Assembly (NCBI RefSeq): GCF_020382885.2
Contig: NC_058510.1
Span: 10,846,862 to 10,910,861, forward strand
Source: Scatophagus argus
Lineage: Eukaryota; Chordata; Actinopteri; Scatophagidae
Length of the DNA stretch: 64,000 nucleotides
Reading direction: 5' to 3'
The notes below the pieces were generated by a model. The model made no database searches. It had not been told where the DNA came from and saw nothing but the letters and a program-made list of their open reading frames with translations. Position 1 is the first letter of the stretch. Every line of letters begins with the position of its first letter. The translations under genes and the position numbers were made by a program. Below are positions 35,539 to 47,010 of the stretch, in pieces.

Positions 35539-38269
35539 CTGAGAGGGGACCACAGGTTGGTTATATGGGTTACATAACCGAGAAATGCTCACAGTTTGAC
35601 CTCATTGTCTGGTAGTGTTATGTGAGCAAACCAACAGAGTGATGTAGCCAACTAGAAGTGATGAGTACGTGCAAAAAAGAAAGAACCACCTTTAATTCAT
35701 TATTGCGTTTTAATGGTTAAAATAGAGAAACTTTTCCGCATGTGGCTATAGTCTAGACAGGGATGTCAACACTGAGAAAAAAAGATTGCAGTTTAGATAT
35801 TGATTTTAAATCCAATTGATATTATATATATTATCTTTTGGCCAAATCACTCACAACCTAATTCTTAATAATCTTAGTACTCATATAAGAGAGTGAGCTT
35901 ATTTTTATATAAACTAAATGTGAAATAAAAAATAAAAATACTTATTGGCAAAAAATATATTCATAAAAACAAAATAAAAAAAAAAGATTACAATGTATTC
36001 TTTATTTAATAAAGGTTCTTAAAGCTTTAACTGGCACGAATTCATGTAGGAATTTCTACAAGGAAAAAAGGCATCAATTCATGAAAATGTATGCATAGGA
36101 ATTAACAGCAGCTAATTAATGCATACCTAAACACAAGAACAATACCCTAATCAATACAAGGACTGAGGTGTTTTCTTAATTATAACAGCGGAATTTCTAT
36201 TTCACATGTTCAGGTCTTGATCTATTAATGATTGACAAACTATCATTTAAGCATTCTGCTTTTACCTTTGAATTGAATGACTAAACAACGGGAGACAAAC
36301 CTGATACTGACCGAATCATTGATTAATCCTGAGCCACATGAGTTCATGATATATGACACATGAATACCTTCATCAGAACGTGATTAATCATGCATCAGTT
36401 AATCATTTAATTAAGACTAAGCAGGAAGCTGTATTTTTTTTTGCTTATATCTTAATTTCATTTTAGAAATTTGCTTAATAAAGAAATGTTGTTTTTAGTG
36501 TTTATGTATTTTCCTTTTTGCTGTACACACATATGATCCTGCACTATGCGAGTTAGAATTAAACGATGAATGATACAGAGAGAGTGCAACTTCCTGTAAC
36601 TTCTGTAGTGACTTAAATAACTGAAGTCTAATTTATCTGATGTTTGATGTTTCAATGAGGCAAAAGCTTCCCCAAGAAAAATTTCATCAAATGGGCTTAA
36701 AGGACTACAAGGAAAATGGCAACATACTCACTTTGTCCCTTAACTACCAACAACACTAGCACAGAGTTATTTAACATCAACAAAAAAGTATTTGTCCTTG
36801 GAGTAGCTCCTGCACTGTGAAATGTGAAGATACTTCATATTGTTTATAGAGCTTAATCTCATGGGATAATTTACATCAGCCGAACAGCTGCTTTTGAAGG
36901 TGACCATGGAGCGACAATTTCTACAGCAGAACTTCAGTGGGATCAAATATCAGAGGCTGCAGTCTGTAGAAACATGCACCCTATAATTTACGGGACTTTG
37001 AAGTATGCATTTGCTTTGCTGTGGAAACCTGACAAACTCTGAGAATCAGCAAATATCCAATTTTCAATCCTACTGGGTTACATTTTAAAATAAGGCTATG
37101 AAACACACGCACTTTATTCATGGGCTTAATTAACAAATGATGGATCATCAATTCATCGGTCTCAGTTATTTTATATACTGATGTATAGCAGAATGACACT
37201 TTTTCTCACAATATAATAAAATGAGAAACAAAAACGGAAATCTGATTATGACTGAATTTATTACAGAATGTTGACAGATGATGCTGCAGTATCCTGACTT
37301 TAAGCCGCTCAAACTCCAAGAACACTGGATCCTACATTTCCCAGAATGCAACTCAATAGCCATCTGACTCAATAGGTAACTCATGAATCGAAAACTAAAC
37401 AAAACCAACAAAATAACCGTTATGGTCATCAGGGTTGTCATTAAGTCATTCATGTTTAAAATGGGTGGAGTGCCCCTTTAACTGATCATATAAACTCATA
37501 GTGACTTCATTATTTCTTAATGGCGGGAAACAGGAATTCATGATACATTAATGATGCATTAAATCATCATAGGTCATGCATTAGTTATGCACTGCTGTAC
37601 TTCAGCGTGTGTTTTGTTACAGTTGTAACGTGTCACCTGATACGGTTATTCTATTGGCTGCAGAGTATACAAACCGAGATGCGGTGCTTTCAGGTGCTTG
37701 ATACCTGAATTCAACATTTCAAAAGTAGAACAGATTTAAGTGCAGTAGCTTACTATCGTTATTTTTTGTTGCAGAATGTGGACATTACTGTTTAAACTCT
37801 ATGTGTCCACGGAGACTAACATGACAGACTATGTGCAAGTTGCGGTACCAAAAGACAAGTGTTGTAGTGCTGCAGTAATCAATCTGGCTCCAACATTTTA
37901 CACAACGTGATAACACGCGAATTATTGTTACGGAAATGAGCTACGACAGAAACTAGAGAAATGTTACATTTTCAGTGCTAGTATATGGGGTAAAATACTA
38001 ATACTAAATACTGAAGTGCGAAAACGCACCTTACAATTTGACACATTAATGTAACGTATTTTATACGGAATATAACAGTGTTTTGATAGGTAAGAGGCGT
38101 ATTCGGCATGACAGAAGTAAGGTCTCCTAAAACATACAGAGGTGTAAAGCCTAGGAGGGCAAAGGGCCAACCATTTCTCCTTGAAGCGGTTTCAATTAGC
38201 TCTTACCAAGATGGATGCTAATGACTGTAATTACCTGCAAAAGGGAGACAAAGCCACTGAAACACGTAC
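35539..38269. other. First intron of the ccdc106-like gene (5' UTR intron)
   Basis: About 2.7 kb, A/T-rich. Stretches at 36,030-36,420 and 37,500-37,610 share phrases built from aattcatgata, ttaatgatgcattaa and tcatgcattag, and look like copies of a palindromic A/T-rich repeat. No coding exon is seen. Confidence 0.5.
36030..36420. repeat. A/T-rich palindromic interspersed repeat
   Basis: Repeated short dyads around attaatcatgcat, catgagttcatgatat and aattcatg, echoed at 37,530-37,600 (ttcatgatacattaatgatg). The family is unknown to me; no terminal repeats were resolved. Confidence 0.35.
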
Positions 38270-38395
38270 CTGCAAGAGAGTCCAGTGCGTAAAACCGGTG
38301 TGAGAAATGTTCCTGCGTGTGTGTTGCTGTAAGCCAAAATGTCACGTCGTGTGTAATGTCCCGTCTTCGACAAAAATATAAACAGTGACTATAGT
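38270..38395 (-). other. Probable non-coding first exon of the ccdc106-like gene
   Basis: The acceptor at 35,538 lies 10 bases before the start codon, so an upstream exon is required. A strong donor (CTTGCAG then GTACGTG) ends an exon at 38,270. The sequence just above it loses the strong A/T bias and contains several CpGs, as expected near a start site. The transcription start is a guess. A second donor-like site (TTTGCAG then GTAATTA) lies near 38,235. Confidence 0.4.
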
Positions 38396-39441
38396 GCAAA
38401 ACTGGGAGACTACATCACACACGTCTGAGGGCAGGGCCAGAGAGCACTGACGCCAAATATTACGCTGCCTTCAGGGGCTCGACGGGAAGTCGTACTTTTC
38501 AATTCTATTTTAAAGGACAATGCCGTTTTACATCACATTTAATAGCATATAAAAAATTAAAAGTAATCATTCTTCAAAAGTCGGCGTATTATTCTTATAG
38601 ACCCATATAGTGTTTTTGAATTAATATTGCTACTGTATGAATGTGCAAGTTGCACTGCTGGGTGGTTGTGCAAAAAAGCTGCAAACTGTATGTTATAGTG
38701 CTGACTGCAATTCATAACCCAATCTGGAAAATTGCTCAACATGAAGGCAAGCCAGATTACCACAAAATTCCAAATATATCTTAAGAGAATGTATAAAACA
38801 AAAAGGAAAATATTAATTACAGTTGTTTATTATAGCAATTACCCAGTCCTCTAAACACAGACAAGAGTCAAGAAAAACAAAAGCAGTGTTACAGTTGATG
38901 GATTCACACTGTTTATAAACTCTGTTTGTGGGAAAATCAACAAAACATTTGGTTTACACAACACTATCACAGAGAGGGCAATGCATACATTTAAACACAT
39001 TTCTGGCAAAGATACTACTAATCATCACAAGCTGTGGGCAGGTAAGACAAAACCTTCTCATTTTCTCCAACACTTTGTGGGTTCACATACCTTCACCTTG
39101 AAATTTTGCTATGTCCTACAGACCTAAAGGCAACAAGACAGGCTTGAAGGGGGCGTGTCCCTTCTCAGACTGCTCAGTGACAGAAAGAGCTGATGTGTTG
39201 CCATGACAACTGCATCATTAAACAATTCTGCAGTTGCTAATGTTGTTAATGTTGTCACATTTCAAGCTGTAAGTGGTGGAAAAAGTACTCAGATTGGAAT
39301 AAGGTTGGTTATATTAGGCAATAATCTTTGATAGATTAATGGATGTTTGACTTTAATGTTACTGGTTATGATGGAGCGGATTATCATAATCGTGGATTAT
39401 TTATTACTTTATATTGCTGTGTAGCTTTATTTATATCAAAG

Positions 39442-39722
39442 ATCCAGTGAGTAGGATTTATGACACTCATGTCACCTTGCCCTATGGTGACCACTAAAAC
39501 CCAAAAATGACCCTTTCTAGGGCCAGTTTTGTTTGGCCATTCTGGGCTACTATCAAAACATGGTGATGCAACATGGAGGACTTCACGTTAGAGGACCTCC
39601 TCCTTCAGTAGATATAAAAGGCTAAAGTAACCAAAACCTAATTATTCTTAGTTTCAGGCAATTACACTGAAAACATAATTAAGAATGGTGTATTCAGTTT
39701 CTGCCAGTAGTTCCAGAAACTC
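39442..39722 (+). mobile_element. Non-autonomous interspersed element
   Basis: Begins gatccagtgagtaggattta, then has ctttctagggccagttttg, ggccattctgggctac, aacatggtgatgcaacatgg and tagatataaaaggct, and ends in tttctgccagtag. I recall this block order from a high-copy percomorph element of MITE type. It has no open frame, and its ends have decayed so that no target duplication is visible. Confidence 0.55.
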
Positions 39723-40097
39723 ATACCCTTGAACATGAATATATCATTTTATTTGTTGATAATATTGTGTATTAAAAAACTGAATATGTAAAGTAGCTAT
39801 TTAAAAAATATATAGTATTATATAATATATAACCTTTTGTCTTTTCTGTTTTTCTGAATACTATTTCTTATTATGAGTTATCTGTGTTTAAAAGTATTTT
39901 AATTCAACACAAAAAAAGACCAAAATAAAATAAACAAACAAACAAACGATGTGTCTATATATAATTTTCACCACAGCTGAACAGTGGTTTTATGGTTACA
40001 TCAGGGCCATTTGGTATTTTGCTTATTGATAAGTCATTGAAAATGAACAAAAAATATATATATATCCTTTCTGTCAGTCCCTATGGTGTTGTTATAC

Positions 40098-40120
40098 TTT
40101 TTTTTTTTTTTTTTTTTTTT
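40098..40120. repeat. Poly(T) tract
   Basis: A run of 23 T directly below the annexin poly(A) signal. It could be the reverse of a retroposed poly(A) tail, but no adjoining element is recognised. Confidence 0.8.
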
Positions 40121-40197
40121 AAAGTGCATTACTTCATTAGTATATAAAAGACAGGGAAAGGTCAAATAAAAGCAGATTTGGTGATGTTACAGGAAAC

Positions 40198-40203
40198 TTT
40201 ATT
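40198..40203 (-). terminator. Candidate poly(A) signal of anxa13
   Basis: AATAAA on the minus strand, about 1.25 kb below the annexin stop codon. The 3' UTR would span roughly 40,180-41,446. That interval has no competing gene. Confidence 0.5.
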
Positions 40204-41446
40204 TGCGGTTAGACTAAACTTCTTTGGCTAAAGAGAGACAAAAACTAGTCCAACAACCCAACTGATGTCCTGGCTGATACTGTTACAATATGAGTCTACT
40301 CCATTTACTGCAAAATGTTTACAATAATGTTAATGAAAACAAATATCAGCTGCCTTATAGAGACACACAAATGGAGACATCAGACTGTCCAGATTTTAAA
40401 TGTTTCTCACAGGTTTCTTCTCATATACCTTCTGGCCTATCTAAAACAATGAACTAAATCATGTAATATATTAAACACTCCACTATGTTAGTCATAAAAT
40501 ACAAAAAATATAACAAGGTGAGGTGTACTTTGGATTTGTCAAGTTTTTCTAGTAGATGATAAAAATGCAACATACTGAAAATCAACACATAGTTTCAATA
40601 AGAAACTGATAAAATATATATTATGTTCTGCTGCAGCTCTGCGGAAAACAAAAAATCATAAAATCCATTCACATAACGTTGCATAGCCTTCACGATACAC
40701 ACAGATATTCCTTCATTTTGCACTTTCACATTTCTGCATTTACAGTATAATGTCAAACTTCAAGCCATATGGAGTGATTGCATGAGTTATAACAGCAGTG
40801 AAACGCAACAGGCACTGAGTTTGGGGCTCGGTGGTTGAAACAAAACATCCTCGATAAACGTGAATAAAGAAAAACTTGATCTAAATCAGTGTCATACTTC
40901 TACAGTGGTAATAATGTAAGACTATTCATTACATTGGTAAATGCAGCAGCAGAGAGGAATACTGAAGCTGTAGCCGAATTTCAACCAATGCACAGAAATA
41001 TCTTATGCTTGCAATGTGATTATCCTACCAAGCAAGAACCACCTGATCAAACTACATCACTCTGACTGCAGTAAATTCCTCTAAATGCATAAATTTCTGT
41101 GCTTGTGACTAAAACTGACCACTGTGTAAATGCTGGTAAAGAATTGGAGCTACAAACTGACAAAGAAATGGGCAGTAACTGGCAAAAAAACTGTAGTCCA
41201 TTTAAGAGAAAGTTTCATTGTTTCTGTCTGTGGAAAAGGTTAAAAATAAGAGAGCCATCCAAATTTACACTAAGTTTGGACAAGACATGAGCCAAGTGTA
41301 TTATCACGCCCTCCTGCTGCCTACATAAAGACACATGAAGAGACTGAGTAGAATTAGTTTGTTAGAAAGAAAACAGCAGTGCCCTCGGTACAAACATACT
41401 CCGTCGTCCCTGCCTCTCTTGTCCATGTCTGCCCGGCTTTTAAACT

Positions 41447-44400
41447 TCAGTGGCAGATGGCCAAGAGGAGGCGTTTAAAGTCACCGCTGCACTCGTCCTT
41501 CAGGGCGTCTTTCAGTGACACGTCATATTTCTCCAAATACATTTCTTTGATGGTCTCCAAATCATACTGTCGACAAAAAGAAAAGAAAGACTTCAGTACA
41601 CTTCAAGCCCATTTGTACCCGACGTCGTACATTTTGAAAACATGATGAAAATATGGCATTTATGTTTATATGCATTATACGCTCATATTTTTTATGTGCA
41701 AATTGAAATTATGTATAAAAACAGTTGGATGGAAATGCACTGTATAATTTCATTTTTTTATATTTGTATTTGAATTTATTATAATGGAATTTCACATTTT
41801 TATCCATCTGATTTTCTTTCTTCTTCTCCTTTATACCTCCCATGGTACACTGAGCTTCTCTCTCCTCCTCTCCCTCCCCTTCTGCCCTCATTCGTGTCTC
41901 GTAAATTCGTATTACTAACTCGGCTTTTTCCCTGGAGTCTTTGTGCTTCCTCGTTTTGCAGGTTCCCATAGATCATGGTTGGATTTCCTGCCGTGGTCTT
42001 GCTTGACATCAACTGCTATCATTATCATTTAGTCATATTTTAAATTATTATTATTAGAATTATTAAAGTAGTTACTGTATATCATTATTTTTATTTCCTA
42101 CAGTTCCAGTACTCATGGGGGAATTTTGGGCCTCTCTCTCTCTGTATGTACGTACAAAATGAGACAGTATGGTCTAAAAATGCTCTATTTGGAAAGCGTC
42201 ATGAGACAACTTCTGTTGTGATTTGGCGCTATATAAATAAACTGTTCACACTACATATTGGAAATTTTGGAGCTGTGAATTTTTCTAAGGAAATGCCATA
42301 AATATCTAAGTACCGCGTGAGGAACACCGGTCTTGTAACCAGGCAGGGGATTAGAGAAACTGAGAGAGAGAAAGACCATCTCTTGGCCATGTTTGTGTAA
42401 CCTGATTTCTCCATGTGGTGGTCATGAAATTAAATACTGATAAAATTATACAAAGTGGCAGTTAAGTATGTTGAAGCTGTGATGCCATAGCTGCAGCATC
42501 TTGAGCATTAACCTCACTTATCCCCGACTAAAAAAAAAAGACATAAAGAGGCATAAAACAAATCCGAATATTTCACTCTGTCCGTTTATCTTTCAGTGCG
42601 GTCACCTCTGAGCGGCACACAATGATGCGAATAAGGGTGTCCTCATCAGTCCCCGCTCCCTTCATCGCTTTATTCAGACGTCTGGCAAAGTAGAGCTGAG
42701 GGTTCTTAGCAACTCTCACTGAGGAGAGAAACAGACAGACTTTCATTAAATTCCACTGACATCAGCTCTTTTTCCCTAATGAAAGTAAATAAGCACCGTG
42801 CAGTCTGTTTATTCAACACTTCACCTATGGCATGGTCTATACACACAAGGTATTATCCTACAATGAGATACACGAAACAATTCATATTCTAACGTTATGA
42901 TTTTGTGGTGTTTTTCAATTTCAATGTGACCTAATGTGAGCGATCCTTATTCTTTATATGTTATCATACAATATAAACACACACTTAACAAATCTGAGGA
43001 AGTAAATCTTTTCATTTATTTCAAATAGATTTGGATTTCTAATCTTTTCCTTTCTCTCTTTGTTTGTGTCCATTCAATTCAAATGTTGACAGAATAAGAG
43101 TACATTTTGTGGCTCACATTCAGACACCACGTCTCTCTATTCCTCTAGTTTCAGGATAATTTCTAAAGGAAGTGTCCATTAATTATGTCATAGACTAAAT
43201 ATACTGCACTTTAAAATCCAACACTCTATATTTCGTACTAACCAAGAGCAATGTAGCATTTTTTCAGCGTCCCAGAAGTTTCATTCTCAATGGCGTCCAG
43301 GATTTCAGTTCCAGAAAGCTAAGAAGAGAAAATGACTAGTTGAAGCTAAGCGATGGCAGTGCCTCAAAGTGGTAAAGTTTCATTTCCCAGGTCCATAATT
43401 TCCTCTTAATCCCCTTAAAAGGATTTGATACTGTGACTAGTGATTTATGTTTACAAAAAGTATAATTAAAAAGTCCCAAAGTTTACTTCTAAAAATACAA
43501 GTACAAGTCTTTCTGCACGTGTATGAGAACCAACAGCTCTTATAAGCGTAACTATAAGATACCAATCCATACTGCTCTTAGATTATCTAAACTGATATGT
43601 AGTATCACTGCAGTCACGGAGAGTGTGGCATCCAAACTCTACCTGCTCGTATATCTTAAAGGTGGCCTGGAGCTGCAGGTAGTTTCTGGAGGCCAGGATG
43701 TAGCTGAAAGTGGACTCATCCGTCCCAAAACGACCCTCGCCAGCCTGCAGCAAATATTACTGTTGTTCAGGATTAATGAATCTCCAATGAGATTATTGTG
43801 AATAAGTATTTTAAATTCAAATGGTACCTCATACAGGCTGGTCGCATCTTGTTCAGCCAGATCCTCATCCACCTCGTAACTCTCATCTCTGTCGCCCTGG
43901 AGGAAAAAGAAGGCTAAGATGACTTCAGTTGTGTGCTGAGGCCTTTCTGTCTGACTGATGTAACTATATCTGGTCTCTGTTTCACTCGCGATAGGATGTC
44001 TGTTAAGTGCCCAGTGTCTGTGTGTCTGTGTGTGTGTGTGTTTAGGGCATTACTGGGCAAAGGGAGAGGGAGCTTGATTTCCGTCCTACAGCAGAGCAGA
44101 GGAATCTAGTTACTCAAGTGGAGTAGGAACACAAGAACACTAACCTGCAAAAGAGCCATGAGGAGGTTTCTTACATCCCCGCTTGTGTCTCCTTCGATGT
44201 CAGCTTCGAGATCGCGTTCATGCACTGAAAGTGACACAGTGTAAAGAAAGAGGGGCTGAGTTATGTCTCAGTATCCCAAAGGGAAGTCTAACACAGTCTA
44301 AAACAGGACAGTTACTCATGTTCTCTGGATTCTGTTTTTAATTTGTAATGACTTTCCCTTAGCCTGCTTTTCCATTAAAGTTTATAATTGCCCTACATAT

Positions 44401-46861
44401 TCAAGTCTGACCTCTTTTTTCTTCTCAGGAATATTGTGACTTCACTGTGGTTTACTTTAATCACAGACACTTTAAGTTCAATTTCCAGTGGCTGGTAAGT
44501 TATCATGTTGTAATTTTAGTTGTATGCTATTTTTGTTGTTGTTTTTACTCTTAGTGACACTGAATGAGGATGATAAGGAACACGAGATGGCCAAGAAACC
44601 CTCAACTTAAGAAGACAGAAGATGTTGATAAATATAATCAGCTTTCAGCACTGCAGCAGGATGGGCCTTGACTAAACAAAGTATGACTGTAAATTACATG
44701 GCTAAAAGGACAGGAATAGTACTGCATGTGGTGCAGGTATATGAGTCACCCTGGAGTCACTGCTCTAGGGTTCATTAACAGTAGGCTGGTAAACAGTGAC
44801 AGTGTTAGGTTAGCAGGTAAGAGGTCAAACTGCACAACATGAGTTTTCTGTCGCATGAGCTGGATGGTTAATGTTTTTGGAATTGAAACGTTTCAATCCT
44901 CATTCAGTCATGTAACTTCATTTTGAAGAGTGTAAATTAAGTTTCTTCTTCTTATTATTATTATTATAATCACGTTATCGTTGTTAGCACATCAACTCTT
45001 CAAAGGCTTCATCTGCTTTTTGGCTTACCTTGAAAGTAGCATTCCTTGAACATGGCAATGTCCTGGAAGAAACAACAAATAAAAATACTGAATATCCTAC
45101 ATCAAAAAGTTCAATTACGGTAATTATTCTTATGGCATAAGATAAAACTATCTAAAATCTAAGTTCTCAAAATTTGTGACTGACAGCGTTGGTGGCGGTG
45201 CAGATGATCTCCACCAGGACGTCTTCATCAGTGCCCGGGCCCTTCATGGCCTTCCTCAGTTCCTTCACAGCGTAGATGACAGGTGGGTCCAGCATGGCCA
45301 GGATGGCCTTCTCAAAGTTCCCCGACAGTTCGCTCTTCAACACATCCACCAACTCCTTTTACATAGAAAAAGTATTAAGGTGGGACTGGTAGAAAGGATC
45401 AGAAAACTGAGAAATTAATGTATCATGAAAATAATAACTAAATATGACATGTAGACACTTACATCATCATACTTATCAAAATAAGCCTGTTTAATTTCCT
45501 GACGCTGAAATGAACTGCGGTTTGCCAGGATGTCGATGATGGCCTGCTCATCGGTTCCTGAAGGGAAGACAACAATGAAACAGATGCAGCACAGTAATAA
45601 ACAACATACTTTGCAAACCAAAAACAAATATTATCCATTCAGTATTCCCATCTTACCAAACCCTTTGCAGGCTTTGCGAATGGCCTTGATGTCTGCGAGA
45701 ACATCAAAATCCTCATAGGGTACGACTGTGGGCTAAGAGAATTAAAGGAAGACAGTTATGTAGATGAGATGCAAAGCTAAAAGCAGCTTTATGCTTACAT
45801 CAAACTGATCATTGTTTCCGTAAACCAAGTTCAGAGGGCTTCATGGGGATGTGGGAGCCGCTGGCAGATGGGGGAGGGGAGAACAATAACACAATGCTGT
45901 CCTTGAGGAATTCAAGTCCCAAAAGTCTTTAAACAAACTTGGTGGGGGCCACATGAATAACTGGCAGTAACTAAAGGGCAGTCCTGGGGCCAACAAGGGT
46001 CTGAGAGTCGTCACAATGGAACTTCATTATATTCAGAATTTCACATTTCTGTCCCATGACAAGGAGAATGTACAGTAAATGCTTGACTCTTGTGTACATC
46101 TTCACAGAATCAGTCACCTCTCAAAACCCCAGCAGACCTGAATGTCTTGATACGTTATCAGTCGAGCTGGATGCCATTTCGGCCGTAAAGCCCTTTAAAG
46201 TAACAATTACTTTACATTTGCAAATTAGAAACAATAAACCAAAATTCGCTGTCTGCGACTGAAAGCTTTTTCACTAACTGAAAACAAGCAAAGCAACAAA
46301 TGGTGTTAAAACAGACAGAAATGTGGCAGAAATGGACACCCTGCCCCCACGTTTGCACTCACGGACCCCACTCTTGCATAACATACAGAGCCCTTCTCAT
46401 TCATCAGCGTACACATCTAACGGAGCTGTGATGAATTCCGCAGGGGAGGGGCCCTTTCCCTTACGGAAAACCAGACACGGTGGTCTGTCACACGGTGTCA
46501 TTTCCATTTAAAGAAACACCAAATACTGTGAAAATGAAACTCCAAAATTCAGCCTTACACCAGGCCTAATAATAGAGATTTATCCCGGTTTATATACAGT
46601 GCGCAAGGACTGACACCGACTGGAGGCATTGCGGTGTTTGCTTTATAATAAGCATTAAAATCAAGCTGTGAGTGGAAATGAACACACAGAGAATCTGCGT
46701 TAGTTAATCTAATCTGTAGTTAATCTAAAAACCTAAACTCCACCGCTCACACTTGAGGCCAAACCCAAACAGCTGATCGCTAAGGTTTTCTGTTGCTTAT
46801 AAACGTCGCGTTTGCAGTGCAAACCCACAGAGACAACAATACATACTTGACAGTTGCCCAT
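41447..46861 (-). CDS. anxa13: Annexin A13-type protein, complete
   Basis: Eleven coding exons in transcript order: 46,847-46,861, 45,657-45,732, 45,463-45,557, 45,185-45,355, 45,029-45,062, 44,145-44,224, 43,828-43,896, 43,643-43,744, 43,243-43,318, 42,606-42,718 and 41,447-41,566. They sum to 951 bp, 316 residues plus stop, the length I recall for human ANXA13. The product starts MGNCQ, so Gly2 is a myristoylation site as in ANXA13, with a nearby Cys. Four annexin repeats each carry a type II calcium loop: KGFGTD (28-33), KGPGTD (100-105), GRFGTD (184-189) and KGAGTD (259-264). [11 protein letters not shown] and EDLAEQDA are A13-like. Family role: calcium-dependent phospholipid binding and apical membrane traffic in epithelia. 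The fourth exon has a non-optimal donor (GTCAGT) and acceptor (taaaag), but frame and alignment require both. anxa13 cannot be separated from the fish anxa13-like duplicate here. Confidence 0.93.
42130..42241 (+). mobile_element. 3' tail fragment of a non-LTR element or derived SINE
   Basis: The phrase gagacaacttctgttgtgat followed by ttggcgctatataaataaa is, as I recall, the conserved 3' end shared by many fish LINE and SINE copies. Only the tail is present, inside the last annexin intron, and no reverse transcriptase frame is nearby. Confidence 0.55.
44014..44043. repeat. (GT)n microsatellite
   Basis: About 30 bp of interrupted GT dinucleotides in annexin intron 6. Confidence 0.85.
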
Positions 46862-47010
46862 TTTAACGGTTGTTTATCCGGTGATCCGATGCGAAGAGCC
46901 GTGGAGCAGTTTGGGTGTTTTTAGTCCTCCTGAACGAAGTGCGGCCCGAGGCAGCAGAGACCAGTCTGTGACGTCACCGCGGACCGACATCCACGTCACG
47001 TTAACCATTT
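46862..47010 (-). promoter_or_regulatory. anxa13: anxa13 5' UTR and promoter region with a full CRE
   Basis: A palindromic CRE (tgacgtca, 46,969-46,976) sits about 110 bp upstream of the start codon in a CpG-richer patch (gtgcggcccgaggc, accgcggacc). A second acgtcacg lies near 46,995. The patch is clearly less A/T-rich than its flanks. CREB/ATF control is inference from the motif. Confidence 0.45.

Larger units (their letters stand above)
38400..40184. other. Spacer between the ccdc106-like promoter and the annexin 3' end
   Basis: About 1.8 kb of intergenic DNA with no gene. It contains an interspersed element at 39,442-39,722 and a poly(T) run at 40,098-40,120. The leftmost 100 bp (GC-richer, CpG-containing) may be the core promoter of the ccdc106-like gene. 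Confidence 0.5.

Noticed and set aside
41709..42012. Two Lys/Glu-rich minus-strand frames downstream of annexin exon 10
   Set aside because: They lie within the last annexin intron over a CT-rich stretch; no domain and no need for an extra exon, since the annexin frame is complete without them.
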